Numbered from the stretch's first letter, positions 47,721-61,125 are shown. The stretch: 64,000 nucleotides of DNA from Antedon mediterranea (GCF_964355755.1 NC_092678.1:3794922-3858921); one strand, 5' to 3'. Notes: a model not told the origin generated them from the sequence alone. Program-made: numbers and translations.

Positions 47721-49100
47721 AACAGTCCTAGTTGAAATAAGTCAAAAAACAATGAAGATAAACATTCTGTAAGCCTAAAACATTTTGAATATTAGCCATG
47801 ATTAATTTAAGTATTTGAAACATTTAATCCCCAGATCCTTATATATTCTCGTATATTTTGTCAATTTTGCCAATACACCATGCCAATTACATAAAGTTTG
47901 CGAGTCTTTCAAATGGAATACTACAAACACAATGTCTGCTTGCTAATTTAACGTGAAATAAATCAATATTGAAAATGAAACAAGGATCACTTGGGAACCA
48001 TAAATATATACAAATTTGTTCTCTTACATTTACATATGTTGTAATAGACAACCATCCAACCATATGGATCTACAGTAATTCAATTTGATATGTACTGTTA
48101 TAGAAATAAGGGTGATATGGCTCTCACGAGATAAGAGAATTTTATATTGAAATGGAGAAGCAATATGATGTTGGAATAGGGGTTGAATATAGATATCAAA
48201 TGTAAAACCCCATTTATAAACACAAGATTGGTATAGATACCAAAAGATCGACTGAAACATTTCTCTGTGAACAAATTATTTTAACTGAAGCGCACATTGA
48301 TTACACGGAACGGCAAGAAAAGTTAATATTATTTAAGTGTGACTTAAAAACAACCGAAAAGGTAACCAAAAAAAGATGTAAAAAGAGCCCGGTCATATAA
48401 ATCATATGGACTAAAAGAAGATATTTTACTAACATAAGCTCAACACTAATATAAATTTTAAATGATAAAACTGTGATGAAGATACAATGACAATTTGAAA
48501 CAACATCAACATAGATTACAGAAAGATTACATGAATACTTATGCATGTTTAAAGAGGTTGAAACCGTTAACAATAAACTAGGTCTCCACCAAAAAGTGCA
48601 TTCATTTTATAATTATTATTTGCCTCGTCAGATGAGTGAGAGGCAATTATTCAAATGTATGGAGATTACAAGAAATATAGGAGATCGTATATATACAAGA
48701 TAATGATTATAAAATAAATAGGCGACGAATAATTTGAATAGTTATGAAACTATAGAAACTAATTTGAAATTGTAGACAAATGTAGAATCAAAAAAGAATT
48801 AGAAATGTGAATGTAGACGTAAACATTATGAAATAATATCTATGTACTATTTTATTTTAATAAGATAATCTAATGTTAGTTTTAATATGGCACCAATGTT
48901 ATTGTCGCTACTCAGATAACAGTGAATAAAGCTGGAAAAATGGATATATGTTTTGTGTACTGTTTATAATTGCTGAATCAAAAAGGAATTTTTTAAAATA
49001 TAACACCAATATGAACTAGAATTATAGGTGATCATTTTTATCATTTTAATCAAATTAACATTTTTTAAACATGCATGTACGTTAACATACGATCGTTAAA
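47721..49100. other. Left flank of the 1.5-kb array
   Basis: Unassigned. Contains a hairpin TTGCCTC ... GAGGCAA (48620-48646) and AGGTGATCATT at 49027, which recurs in the hairpin at the right end of the array. Confidence 0.4.
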
Positions 49101-50528
49101 AGTTGATGTACGCCATTCTATGACATGATGCATATACACTTATAGTGCTGAGTTCTACCTATTATGTTTCATACAATATGTACAGTATAATACTGTATAT
49201 CTATATACAGTGTAGCATAGGTGAAATTACGGGACTCATATCGTGTTCTAATTTTTTGGTATGATGGAATTTTCAAAATAAACTCGAAGATGACAATTTC
49301 GAAAGATAATGAATTGAGCAAATAAATATAAGGATTGGAATAAAATTTGACACGTAGAAGCGCAATGCGCGGTCTTTGAAATTTGTATAACTTTGAATAA
49401 AGAAATTTAAAAACTACTTTTTAACTTCAACTGGCCATATGATAACATCACAACATCCGATAGGCTTAATTTTAATATGAATTCATATCTAAATTTCATC
49501 AGCTTTCATAATAAGTTATAATCTTCAAGGTCACCTTTAATTCTGAAGAGCTATAAGATATTCAAATGTATGGTGTAGCTGAAATTACACGACCTAGGTT
49601 ATTCAAGTTTTTACGCGTGATGACATCATCAAAATAAAAATGTTGACAACTCATTAGAAGAATAATTAATTGAGCAAGCACATACTAAAAGTTGTGCGAA
49701 AATCGGGCTCAAATAACGGAGATGCGCTCTATTGAATGTGATAACCCACACAAAAAGATAAAAATTCCAAATTTTTTAATTCAAGTGGCCATTTGATGAC
49801 GTCATACCATTTTGTACGTCTAATGTGTATATACATTTGTATCTACAACTTATTGGCTTCCATAATAAGTTAAAAAAATTGGGGGTCATCTGCCATTCTG
49901 AAGAGTTATATTCATTTTAAAAAGTCCTTATTTTTTACCATTTTTAGCACTTTTGTACAATTAGTGTGCGCATTTTGTCATTTTTAACGTGCTCGTATAG
50001 CGTTATTTTAAGTCGGAATGGACTCAAAATTGGTGAATGTATTAAGGATTGTGAGTAGAATGTGATTTATACATCAAATTTTATTTTTTACGCATTTTAA
50101 GAATCGTGCGCACAAAAACGCATTTTTGCGCAGTAATTTTTTGAAACGCGCAAATGGCCTAATTTATGCTCTAAATTGATCAAAACCTAATTTTGCGCGT
50201 TTTAAATTTTTAACGCGCAATTTCACGTGCATGACCTTGAAACGCGCAACTTTTTATTTGCTAATATTTTTACCCTTGACCTGAAGTTTACCTGTAGTGA
50301 ATTTCATTAATATGTCATAATGAATTATGGAGATATGATTGATAATGTGATTTCACAAAATGGCGTATAAATGACGTCACGGATGAGTGATCACGCTGGA
50401 AAGCTCATTAGGATTAAGTTATATTATTTGAAAGATATTCTGAAATTTTGGTAATCATTGACATTAAACTTTTTGAGATAATTGTTACACAAAATAGTGT
50501 ACAGAAACAATAAAAAGACTAGACATGA

Positions 50529-50549
50529 AACTCGTCACTTTGACGAGTT
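50529..50549. repeat. Unit-start hairpin, unit B
   Basis: AACTCGTCA, loop CTT, TGACGAGTT; a perfect 9-bp stem. Identical hairpins at 52033-52053 and 53542-53562 mark the starts of A' and B'. Confidence 0.85.
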
Positions 50550-52032
50550 AGTTATCCGCTCGACAAACGCCACGTGCACGTCATACGTTAGAATATTGCA
50601 CACAGAAAAATATTAAGGCATTATGACCTGAACTGAAGAATATGATATGTTGTTATTTCTGAATTCTGTTATTTTTTGTCATATAGTATACACAGTACAA
50701 TCTGTATACATATCACAAACAGTGTAAAATAGGTGAAATTACGGGACCCGTATTTTATTGTAATTTTAAACATCTTGACGGTTTCAAAATGAAATGCAAA
50801 AGTAGAAATTTCAGAATGAAATTATCTCAGCAACAACATATTAACATGTAGAAAAAATTGGAATACGTGAAATATTGATGCGCGCTCTTTTAAATGTAAT
50901 GAAATATAACGCAAAAGATGAAAATACGACTTTTTGTATTTAACTGGCCATATGATAACGTCACAACATTCGATTGGCAAAATTTTCACATGATTTTGTA
51001 TCTACAATACAATAGCTTCCTGAAAACGTTTTAATCGTGATTATCACATTTTATTCTTACGAGCTATAACAGATTAAAATTTACTGTAAAGATGAAATTA
51101 ATGACCAATGTAATTTAAATTTTTAGGCATGATGACGTTAAAAAAATTAAAAAATTTTTAATTCATGCAAAAGATAGTTGATTGACCTAGAATATATTAA
51201 AATCGGGGTGAAAATGGACAACGAATAAGTGGAGATGCGCTCTATTAAATGTGATGAGCTATGACGAAAGAGACAAAAATCCTATATTTTATATTCGCGT
51301 GGCCATACGATGACGTCACAATGTCCGGTTAGCCATATTAATGCATGATTCGATATCTACAACTCATCAACTTCCAGAATATGTAATTTAAAAAAAGTTC
51401 TCCATGTAGTTTAGAATCTATGACTGTTTAAAAATAGGCATAACTTTGACGAATTTTTGAACTTTTTCACCAGAAACGCGTGCAAATTATTTAATTCGAC
51501 GTGCTCGTATGACGTAATTTTAAGTCGAAATTGTTTAAAAGTTGGTAACATTACTATAAAAGGCTGAAAAAACATAAATCACGCGAAAAAAATATGTTTT
51601 TAACGCTACGTGTGTACCGCGTGCGTAAAAAGTTTCGCGCGCGTGGGAATTTTTGACATGCTCAAAATGACATGAAACGCATAGAAAGTTGATTAAAAGT
51701 TGATTTTTCGCACTCTAAAATTTTAAACGCGCTTGCGCGCGTAACTTTTTGTGAAACATGCTATTTTTAATCCATAGAAAGTTTGCGCTTGATGTGACTT
51801 AAATTTTCACAAAGTGTCAAAACAAAATTATGTTTCGTTTTTAGTCTATGATCAATCATTGAAATTCATAAAATCGCAACTCTGACGTCATTCAAAAATA
51901 GGAGGTGCACAAGTTCACGTAAATGTCGATATGTTGACAAAGTTACGATATGTTCTGTTTACACGTTTTAGAGAAACGCAACGCACAAAAATGACAGAAG
52001 GAAAGAAGTATAATACAGAAAAACTAGATTTG

Positions 52033-52053
52033 AACTCGTCACTTTGACGAGTT
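52033..52053. repeat. Unit-start hairpin, unit A'
   Basis: Same perfect stem as at 50529, followed by GGTTATCCGCGC. Confidence 0.85.
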
Positions 52054-53541
52054 CGGGTTATCCGCGCATACGCAACATGCACATACTTTAAAGTATTATG
52101 AACCTCGACAATTATTATGCCATCCTTTGACATGAAATAAATATGTTTACAGTGCTGAATTGTACCTATTTTGTAGCATACAGCATATTACAGTGTTTAC
52201 AGAATACACTGTATATACACAGTAGATTAGACGAAATTACGAGACCCATCTTTTAAATCCAATTATTAATACGATGACGTCATCAAATTGGCATATAAAG
52301 ATAACAATTTTAGAAGATAATTATCTAAATAATTACATTAATACAAATTTTAAGAATTTTGGGCACGTAAAAGTGAGATGCGCTCTCGTTTAAACGCAAT
52401 GAACTTTTACGCAAGAGATGAAAATATGACTTTTTGAATTTAACTGGCCATATGATGACATCACAACATCTGATTGGCAAAATGTTTACATGATTTCGTA
52501 TCTACAATCCAATAGCTTCCAGAAAACGTTTTAATCATGATGATCACTTTTTATTCTGACGAGCTATAACAGATTGAAATTTACTGTAAAGATGAAAATA
52601 GGTGACCCACGTTATTTACATTTTTAGACATGATGACGTCATAAAAATTAAAATATTTTTAACTCATGCGAAAGATAGTTGTTGACCTAGACAGTATTAA
52701 AATATCTTAGGAAATGGAATACGTATAAGCGATATGCCCTCTATTTAATTTAATGAGCAATTGCGAAACAGTCAAAAATCCAATATTTTACATTCGTGTG
52801 GCCATACGATGACGTCATAACATCCGAGGGGTAAAGATTCTGCATGAATTCATATCTACAACATATCTGCTTACATATTAAATTAAAAAAATTGGGGGTA
52901 ACGGTTGATCCTGAGGAGCTATAATAGATTCAAAGTAGGCATAATTTTGACAATATTTTGTCACTTTTGCAACTAAAAGGCACGCAAATTGTCTAAATCA
53001 ACGTGTTCGTATGACGTCATTTTAATTTGAAATGATGTAAATCTTTTTTAAAATGACTAAGAAAGGCTGTAAAATCATAATTCAAGAAAAAAACACATGA
53101 TTTTCATGCTCCGTGCGCACCTTACGCGTAATTATTTTCGCGCGCGTGGGAATTTTTGACATGCTAAAAATGTCATGATCAGCGTAGAAAGTTGATTAGA
53201 AATTAATTTTGCGCATTTTGAAATTTTAAATGCGCGTGCGCGCGTAACTTCTTGTGAAACATGTCATTTTTAATCAATAGAAAGTTTACCCTTGATATGA
53301 CTTAAATTTTCACCAAGTGTCAATACAAAACGAATTTTGGTTTATAATCTATGACGAATCATTGAAATTCATAAAATCGCGCGTAACTTACGCTGCGCAA
53401 CTCTAACGTCATATAACAAAGTTTCTTGCACATCTACAGCTGCAGGTCAATCTTTTGACAAAGTTATACAATCTTATGTTGACAAGGATGAGAGATATGC
53501 GACGCACAAAAATCCGGGAAAGAAAGAAGAACTAGACATGA

Positions 53542-53562
53542 AACTCGTCACTTTGACGAGTT
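53542..53562. repeat. Unit-start hairpin, unit B'
   Basis: Same perfect stem as at 50529, followed by GTTATCCGCTCG. Confidence 0.85.
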
Positions 53563-55030
53563 AGTTATCCGCTCGACAAACGCCACGTGCACGTCATACG
53601 TTAGAATATTGCACACAGAAAAATATTAAGGCATTATGACCTGAACTGAAGAATATGATATGTTGTTATTTCTGAATTCTGTTATTTTGTGTCATATACA
53701 TAGTATACACAGTACAATCTGTAAACATATCACAAACAGTGTAAAATAGGTGAAATTACGGGACCCGTATTTTATTGTAATTTTTAACATCTTGACGGTT
53801 TCAAAATGAAATGCAAAAGTAGAAATTTCAGAATGAAATTATCTCAGCAACAACATATTAACGTGTAGAAGAAATTGGAATACGTGAAATATTGATGCGC
53901 GCTCTTTTAAATGTAATGAAATATAACGCAAAAGATGAAAATACGACTTTTTGTATTTAACTGGCCATATGATAACGTCACAACATTCGATTGGCAAAAT
54001 TTTCACATGATTTTGTATCTACTATACAATAGCTTCCTGAAAACGTTTTAATCGTGATTATCACATTTTATTCTTACGAGCTATAACAGATTAAAATTTA
54101 CTGTAAAGATGAAATTAATGACCAATGTAATTTAAATTTTTAGGCATGATGACGTTAAAAAAATTAAAAAATTTTTAATTCATGCAAAAGATAGTTGATT
54201 GACCTAGAATATATTAAAATCGGGGTGAAAATGGACAACGAATAAGTGGAGATGCGCTCTATTAAATGTGATGAGCTATGACGAAAGAGACAAAAATCCT
54301 ATATTTTATATTCGCGTGGCCATACGATGACGTCACAATGTCCAGTTAGCCATATTAATGCATGATTCGATATCTACAACTCATCAACTTCCAGAATATG
54401 TAATTAAAAAAAAGTTCTCCATGTAGTTTAGAATCTATGACTGTTTAAAAATAGGCATAATTTTGACGAATTTTTGAACTTTTTCACCAGAAACGCGTGC
54501 AAATTATTTAATTCGACGTGCTCGTATGACGTAATTTTAAGTCGAAATTGTTTAAAAGTTGGTAACATTACTATAAAAGGCTGAAAAAACATAAATCACG
54601 CGAAAAAAATATGTTTTTAACGCTACGTGTGTACCGCGTGCGTAAAAAGTTTCACGCGCGTGGGAATTTTTGACATGCTCAAAATGACATGAAACGCATA
54701 GAAAGTTGATTAGAAGTTGATTTTTCGCACTCTAAAATTTTAAACGCGCGTGCGCGCGTAACTTTTTGTGAAACATGCTATTTTTAATATATAGAAAGTT
54801 TGCGCTTGACATTAAACAAAATTATGTTTCGTTTTAAGTCACGTTGCGCAACTCTGACGTCATTCAAAAATAGGAGGTGCACAAGTTCACGTAAATGTCG
54901 ATATGTTGACAAAGTTACGATATGTTCTGTTTACAAGTTTTAGAGAAACGCGACGCACAAAAATGACAGAAGGAAAGAAGTATAATACAGAAAAAAAAAA
55001 AAAATATGATGAAACAGGACGATTACAAGG

Positions 55031-55056
55031 AGTTATCCGCTACTAAGCGGATAACT
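55031..55056. repeat. Terminal hairpin 1
   Basis: AGTTATCCGC, loop TACTAA, GCGGATAACT. The arm is the GTTATCCGC motif of the unit starts. Confidence 0.85.
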
Positions 55057-55098
55057 AATAACAAAGAAGATGAAAAAAAAGATATTTACAATCACAAG

Positions 55099-55130
55099 GG
55101 TTATCCGCAACTTCTAAGTTGCGGATAACC
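55099..55130. repeat. Terminal hairpin 2
   Basis: Perfect 14-bp stem GGTTATCCGCAACT / AGTTGCGGATAACC with loop TCTA. Confidence 0.9.
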
Positions 55131-55167
55131 AAAAAAAAAAATATGATGAAACAGGACGATTACAAGG

Positions 55168-55193
55168 AGTTATCCGCTACTAAGCGGATAACT
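55168..55193. repeat. Terminal hairpin 3
   Basis: Exact copy of hairpin 1 within a duplicated segment of about 60 bp (54992-55056 and 55131-55193). Confidence 0.85.
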
Positions 55194-55222
55194 AAAAAAT
55201 AAAGATTTGATACAATAACAAT

Positions 55223-55252
55223 AGGTGATCATTATATTCTAAATGATCACCT
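55223..55252. repeat. Terminal hairpin 4
   Basis: AGGTGATCATT / AATGATCACCT, an 11-bp stem with an 8-nt loop. The arm matches 49027 at the left flank. Confidence 0.85.
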
Positions 55253-55261
55253 AATAATAAT

Positions 55262-55455
55262 AATACTAATAATTGTTCTTATATAGCGCTTATTGCACAA
55301 TACTAAATGCTTCACATTATTACTTTGGTTCAAACATGTATGGAACCATACTCCCATAATGCAGCTAGTATGCAGCGCAAAGTCTTGCTAAAGGATACAA
55401 GCCATGCGGCGGGAGTTGGATTCCAACTCGCAATCTAACGATATAAAAAATAATT
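55262..55455 (-). mobile_element. SINE fragment
   Basis: On the minus strand the 3' end reads AAGCGCTATATAAGAAC, the tail shared by many marine-animal SINEs. Upstream of it are TTTAGCAAGACTTTGCGC and a B-box-like GCGAGTTGGAATCCAACTC, but no clear A-box, so the head is truncated or degenerate. Confidence 0.5.
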
Positions 55456-57469
55456 CAAGACCATGAAGGCACCAATAAAATTGCTAGTGTTGCACACTGG
55501 TCCTGCTATGACATGATGGGTTTGACTATAGGTCTCTGTCTGCTTTCTGCTCTATCTCTCTACGACAAGTTGATGACAAAATACTGCTTATGTGAAAACA
55601 GACAACTTGTACATGGTGCAACAAGCAGATAAGTAGTCAATGTAAACATGTATGATAAAATAAGCCTAGGCAGTAAGTATTAAAGTAATACACTTAAATT
55701 AATAGAACTCAAGGCTATATTTAGTTAAATTTTAATATTAAGTATTTAAAATTGCCAATTTAAACGTATTGCTCTCTTTGTATGAATTGTATGAAGTATA
55801 TTTATCAATGGTATTTTGAAATTCTTAACAAATATCAGTTCATTTACTTTCTAATTCAAAAACAATGAATGACATAAAATACTATTTTTCTTATATTTGA
55901 CAGTTCATTTTCATTTCTGTTGTGACTAGCTGTTTAATATATTTTCTAGTTTTTATTAGTTTTCTTAAGTAGAGGACAGTCATAAGGAATAATGGAAAAA
56001 GCATGATATATTATTGTATTGTTATACTGTATAGTAATAACGAGAATAGGTATAAATTGTTAGGTATTTAATGTCTATAATTGATGATTACTAGGCTACT
56101 TACTTCGGGATTATTCATACAGTGTATACTTAAGGTAATGTAAATGATTAGTCATTATCGTTTTTACTAAAGCTAAGAAAAGTATGAGATTTTGGTGCTT
56201 GTCTTCTAATTCCAACTCATGGGTTCAGATCCTACACAGAGTCAGAATACCTGATCATGCCACATACATTCAATCTGGCACAACAAAACAAATGGCAAAA
56301 TATAGCTGCATGCTCAATTCTCCTCCTGAAGAAATCCTATTTTTTCTAAGAGCGATTGATGCATTACTACAAATCAATTCTACAGCATAAATAATTAAAC
56401 AATATAACAATCATGGTGAAATTATGCTGTTTTTTAATTAATTAAAGTTGCTTCTAGTCAGTTGACGACGACTACTCATGGATATCTTTGTTTAAGTTCT
56501 CTGCTATATTGCATTTCAATTTAATGTCGGTAATAAATATTTGAAAATATCATATAAATGTCTGATATAATATGGAAAAATTATATTACAATTCTGGCAT
56601 TCTTCATTGTATATACAACTTATTAACGGCATGTAATATTGTCACAGATAGGGTTTTCAAAATTTTGAAAACAACTTGCATTACTCTAATAGAAGGAGGT
56701 GGAGTGGGTGGTCAATCCCTGTATTCCAATTCTGACTTTCTTTCAAATACCGGTACAGTTCATTACAAATCAAGTTCTATATTTATAGTTTGGTTCTACT
56801 TCATCCTTCTCGGAATAGACTTCGGATCTACCCTTTTTATTTTGCAAATATGTAATGCTTGGCCTAAATAATCTCTTGTTTAAAGCTTTCTTAATAATAT
56901 TATAAAATACTATGGTTGGTTGTACTTTTTTGTTATTAATAAAAAAATTAAATTACTAACAATCATGTATTAATAATTATTGCGTTGAAAAAAGTAATTA
57001 TTATTATTGACAATGAATGGATTATGGACCAAGCGTTCAGTTACTTAATACAAAGAACAGCAATAAAGAAATCAGACAAATTCGAGTGACGTACTTTAAA
57101 GGCTATCTATCTTATCTGATAATTTTTCTGAAAAGACAATTTATCAAAAGATGAAATACCAATCAACGTAATCTTGAATTGAAGTATAAGTTTGTAGATA
57201 TTAAGTCCGAAACTATCAAATATTGATGGAAGAAGATAAGATTCAAGAACGCTATGATGACCAGATGTACATGAGGAAGAGGCCAAAAACAGATTATCAT
57301 ACAATTAGCATTAATAGAAGTTTGAATGTGAACCATTCGCAGTAATTCTTGTGAAGTATGCTACTAGAAATTTGAAAGTAGATAACAAAACAACTAAGAG
57401 GCAGCCAAGATCTGAAAGAAGAAGACAAAAATCTGAATGATAGAAGATGATCTGGAATAATGCGAGTGA
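55456..57469. other. Intergenic DNA
   Basis: No gene supported. CATGGGTTCAGATCC near 56218 is B-box-like and may belong to another degenerate SINE. Confidence 0.35.
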
Positions 57470-57745
57470 AAGATCTGGAAAAAGAAGGTAGGACAAAAAA
57501 CTGGAAGAAGAGAACTAGATCTAGAAGAAAAACAAAAACCAGAAGAAAAACAAAAACCGGATGAAAAGGTCAAGATCTACAAGAAAAAAAACTGATAGAG
57601 GAAAAAACTGGAAGAAGAGAACAAGATCTAAAAGAACAAAAACTGGAAGAGGTCTATATCTAGAAGAACAAAAACTGAAAGAAGAGGAAAAAAACTGGAA
57701 GAAGAGGACAAACACTGGAAGAAGAGGATGGGATATGGAATAAGA
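57470..57745. repeat. Purine-rich degenerate tandem repeat
   Basis: Variants of AAAACTGGAAGAAGAGGACA recur about a dozen times, giving a nearly pure A/G strand. The frames across it (Lys/Arg/Glu-rich) are products of this composition. Confidence 0.75.
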
Positions 57746-58700
57746 AGGAAGCATAAAAGAGGATAGACACATATTTGGAAAGAAATATTTGGAAAATGCT
57801 AGAAAAAGGTTACAAAACCTGATGACGGTGATAGTAGTGTGAACAAACCAACATTGTAATTTTTTGTTCCATTATATATGGAACTAACTTGATTTAATGT
57901 CAACTTGATCAATATCATATATAAGTACTTCTACTACTAATCTTCAAATATACATTTAAGAATAAATTTATTCTGCATCTAGAGATTCATCATGCCAAAT
58001 TTAATTCAAAAGGTTTCTACGAGAAAAATATTTGACACATTGCTTGAGTGAAACTCTGTATTTTTTTCTGTATTAATTGTATAATCATTATGTTTGATAG
58101 GATTTAATGGACTATTAAAGACACAGTGGTACCATTTAAAGCTTTAAAGTCTCAAAAACACATACACAAACATAAATATGTCTATAACATCAAGAAGATT
58201 CTTCAAAACTGTCAGCTATAATGCATTAAATATATTGGCCAATGTGACACAATTTGGGATCTAGAACCTTACCAAATTCTAAATAAATTAATCAAAACAC
58301 TTTTCCTACATACTAAATTCTTTTAATAAAAAAATTAAAATTTTGAACAATTATTTTGATGTGACATTTGTTTCTCTGAAAGGTTGAACTAGTATATTTG
58401 TTAATTTTAGCTATTTCAATTTCCTGCAAAACAGCTATTACAAAGAGTTATTTTAAGAAATGGACAAAATTGTATTTTCACCATTACGATGGCCGTATTT
58501 GAGGACCGTATAATCATCTGTAATCACTCGATGACGAATGCTTTCTAAACGTGTTAAGATTGTGGAAATACATTTCAAATCGGACATTTTAATATTGATG
58601 TATAGTCGGTCTGCTTGTTATGATTTATTAGCCATTGACTGAATTTTTAATGTGAAGAGGCATATGATCAAGGAATCGTGATGTTCATAAATAATACAGA

Positions 58701-58834
58701 ATGTGCCTGTGTGAAAGACCATCTGTAAGGGCCCTGATCATGTATAATCTGTGGCTGTTTGAAAGATCATCTGTAAGGACCGTGAACATGTATAATGTAT
58801 GGCTGTTTGAAACACCATCTGTAGGCGCTTAAAC
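58701..58834. repeat. 48-bp tandem repeat, 3 copies
   Basis: GAAAGACCATCTGTA and variants at 58713, 58761 and 58809, with TGTGGCTGTTT and CATGTATAAT between them. Confidence 0.85.
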
Positions 58835-61052
58835 ATATTCAGACAACATTACGAATATAGATTTATGAAAATTCATAGTATAGTGTATTGTAGTCTATAT
58901 AATATAAGGAATTTTAATATGTAAAATTGCATAATACTAGGGTTGCTATGAATTTATACCTAGTGTAGGCCTGCAAGAGACCATTATGCTTTTTGGAGAA
59001 ATCAAGCATGCTTTGTGAAGAAATCAAGCATACTCCTATAAGAACTGGAAAAAATTATTTTTCAGTATTACAATAAATTTTTAAAGAAATGTAGGCATAT
59101 TATCAATCTGAATCTGTACTATTAAATATTCATGTTGGCGAATATTACAAATTCTTTTACTTTTTTATACATACAAGGCATTATCTTGGTATTCACATTT
59201 TAATTTAAAAACACATGCAAGTGAACAATGTTTCAGTGTGCAAATTGTGTACATACATGTACCCATAGGATTGGATATACCTTCCTAGTGATGTGTAAAA
59301 TCCTATCTATTTCATTCTACACTAATCACCCTTTTTCAACACCTAATGCAATTCTGTAAAAAATCTGACATATGAACTTTGAAAGCAAACAAGACACCTG
59401 AAAGATATTACAGTCTACCTTGGAAGATACAGCCATTTTTCATCGCCTTAAGTGGTATGGCATCAACACATTACAGTACACATTTTAAATATCTGGCGAA
59501 GATATACAATTAGTGATTGTTTAACCACCACTGACGTTAAGAGCTTAGGTGTAAAGTGCTGCGTGTTGACATATTAATACAGCTAGCTTTTACCACCCTG
59601 GTAACTCCTCAACAGGAAACAAGTACTTGAGAGATTGATAGAAAAACCTCCTTTAAACATTGTGATGACGAAGGCTTGACACACCAAAAACTTTAATCAA
59701 CATATCCATGCTTGATTCAAATAAGATAAAATAAATGGAAATGGATCTACTGTAAGGTACCATTTGAATGAACCATTTGAACAAAAAATAACTTTCATAA
59801 TATATAATAATAATGTTGTTTGAACATAAAGTTCTAAGCATAGTACTAATACTCCTACAATGGGAACAGCGTTATAAACAATTTTTGGTTCAATGCCGAA
59901 CTCATAACAACAGTCTTATATATAAGAGATATTTGTAAAACATTTCAAAATCAGTATACTTTCATGAAAAATACGAGGGAATGCAGGGAAAGGTTGTCAG
60001 GATGAAATTATGCTTATTAAAATCTTGCCAAAAGAAAATGGAGATTATGCTAAATGTAAAGAGGGACCTTGTGCTTCCAATCAAGACATACATACCCAAA
60101 GGCCTAGAATAAATTGATGGAACTATCCTAACTAGCGTGGTTAAAATAGTTCTCATAACACCTGAGGCGTGAATAAAATCATATTTAAGGTTAAGAATTT
60201 CAGAAATTACTTATTGATTTCAAGTGTAAAAGCAACAAATAAAAATATAGGTGATATAAATTTTTCAAAAGGGGTTGCGTATTGGGGTGAAACATTATAT
60301 GCACATTTCTTAAAATGTTTGGAAGATAGGATCAATTTCTGAAAGACCACAGTGTCAATACCATTATTATTTTTTCATCAACAAAAGACTAGGCTCATGT
60401 ATGTTTTACAACTTATGTTGGTAATATCCTATAAAATTGTTTTTGTTTCTAAAAAAATGCGTACACAAGTTTTTATTTGTGTAGCGGCGGAATATACATT
60501 CTGCTAAATAAATAACTACTCTTGCCGATTCCAAGAAGAACTGTAACTCAGTTTGTATGTTTACCTGTCCGAAATCTTAAAATGTGTTTACCGCCAAAAC
60601 GATTCAGATTCAGGATGTATGAAATGATTCATGTTATGTTGAAATTGATATTACCGAATGCTAAGAGCAACCTAATGAGTCATAAAACCGTAACTAGTTC
60701 ATAAAACAAGACAAGGAATTAGTTATATGTGCAATAACATTGCCCAAAACACTGCTTCTCAATTACAAATGCTCAGTTAATACAAATAGATTTTGTCCTA
60801 AAGATGTTATAGATATTTCAGAGCTACGAATATGAAATAGTATACAGTATTCATACAAATAATAGCTTGAGAGAGTGGGATAAAAAAAAATGGATTGAGT
60901 GGCAGGATCCTGTACATGGGAAACCCATGTTTAGTTTAATTAGGATTAAATGAGTACCAAAACAGCAGATAAATCCTTAATATCTTATGTGCCAAATACT
61001 GATCCAAACAGGATATAGTATGATGGAAGTCTAAAGCTCTGTGTGATGTGCC
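58835..61052. other. Intergenic DNA, nothing recognised
   Basis: Short frames only, none with a motif I know. Confidence 0.4.
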
Positions 61053-61125
61053 CAAATATGGTAGTGATATAACATCATCATGTCCATATATAGGCACATC
61101 ACATTTGTTGTCACATAAAGTCTTG
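61053..61125. repeat. Dispersed repeat with 42618-42690, copy 2
   Basis: Same sequence as copy 1. Here GTGATGTGCCC precedes it and GGCACATCAC lies inside it, so this copy retains a pair of inverted ends (about 61041-61104). Confidence 0.8.

Larger units (their letters stand above)
49100..55260. repeat. Higher-order tandem array of about 1.5-kb units (A-B-A'-B')
   Basis: Four units: A about 49100-50520, B 50521-52010, A' 52021-53530, B' 53534-54980. B and B' are nearly identical (offset 3013) apart from a deletion of roughly 50 bp in B' near 54800. A and A' are more diverged but share landmarks such as AGTGCTGA-TT-TACCTATT. Each unit holds two subrepeats about 355 bp apart with GGCCATA-GATGACGTCACAA, then CGCGCGTG-type alternating tracts. 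Units B, A' and B' start with the hairpin AACTCGTCA-CTT-TGACGAGTT and GTTATCCGC. No coding frames. Could be a satellite or a rolling-circle (Helitron-like) tandem product. Confidence 0.85.

Noticed and set aside
45537-47752. More than twenty overlapping minus-strand frames of 81 codons
   Set aside because: Products of the 86-bp minisatellite; the period shifts the frame each unit and every reading ends after under three units.
57561-57743. Lys/Arg-rich 60-codon frame
   Set aside because: It lies in a purine-rich degenerate repeat; composition alone explains it.
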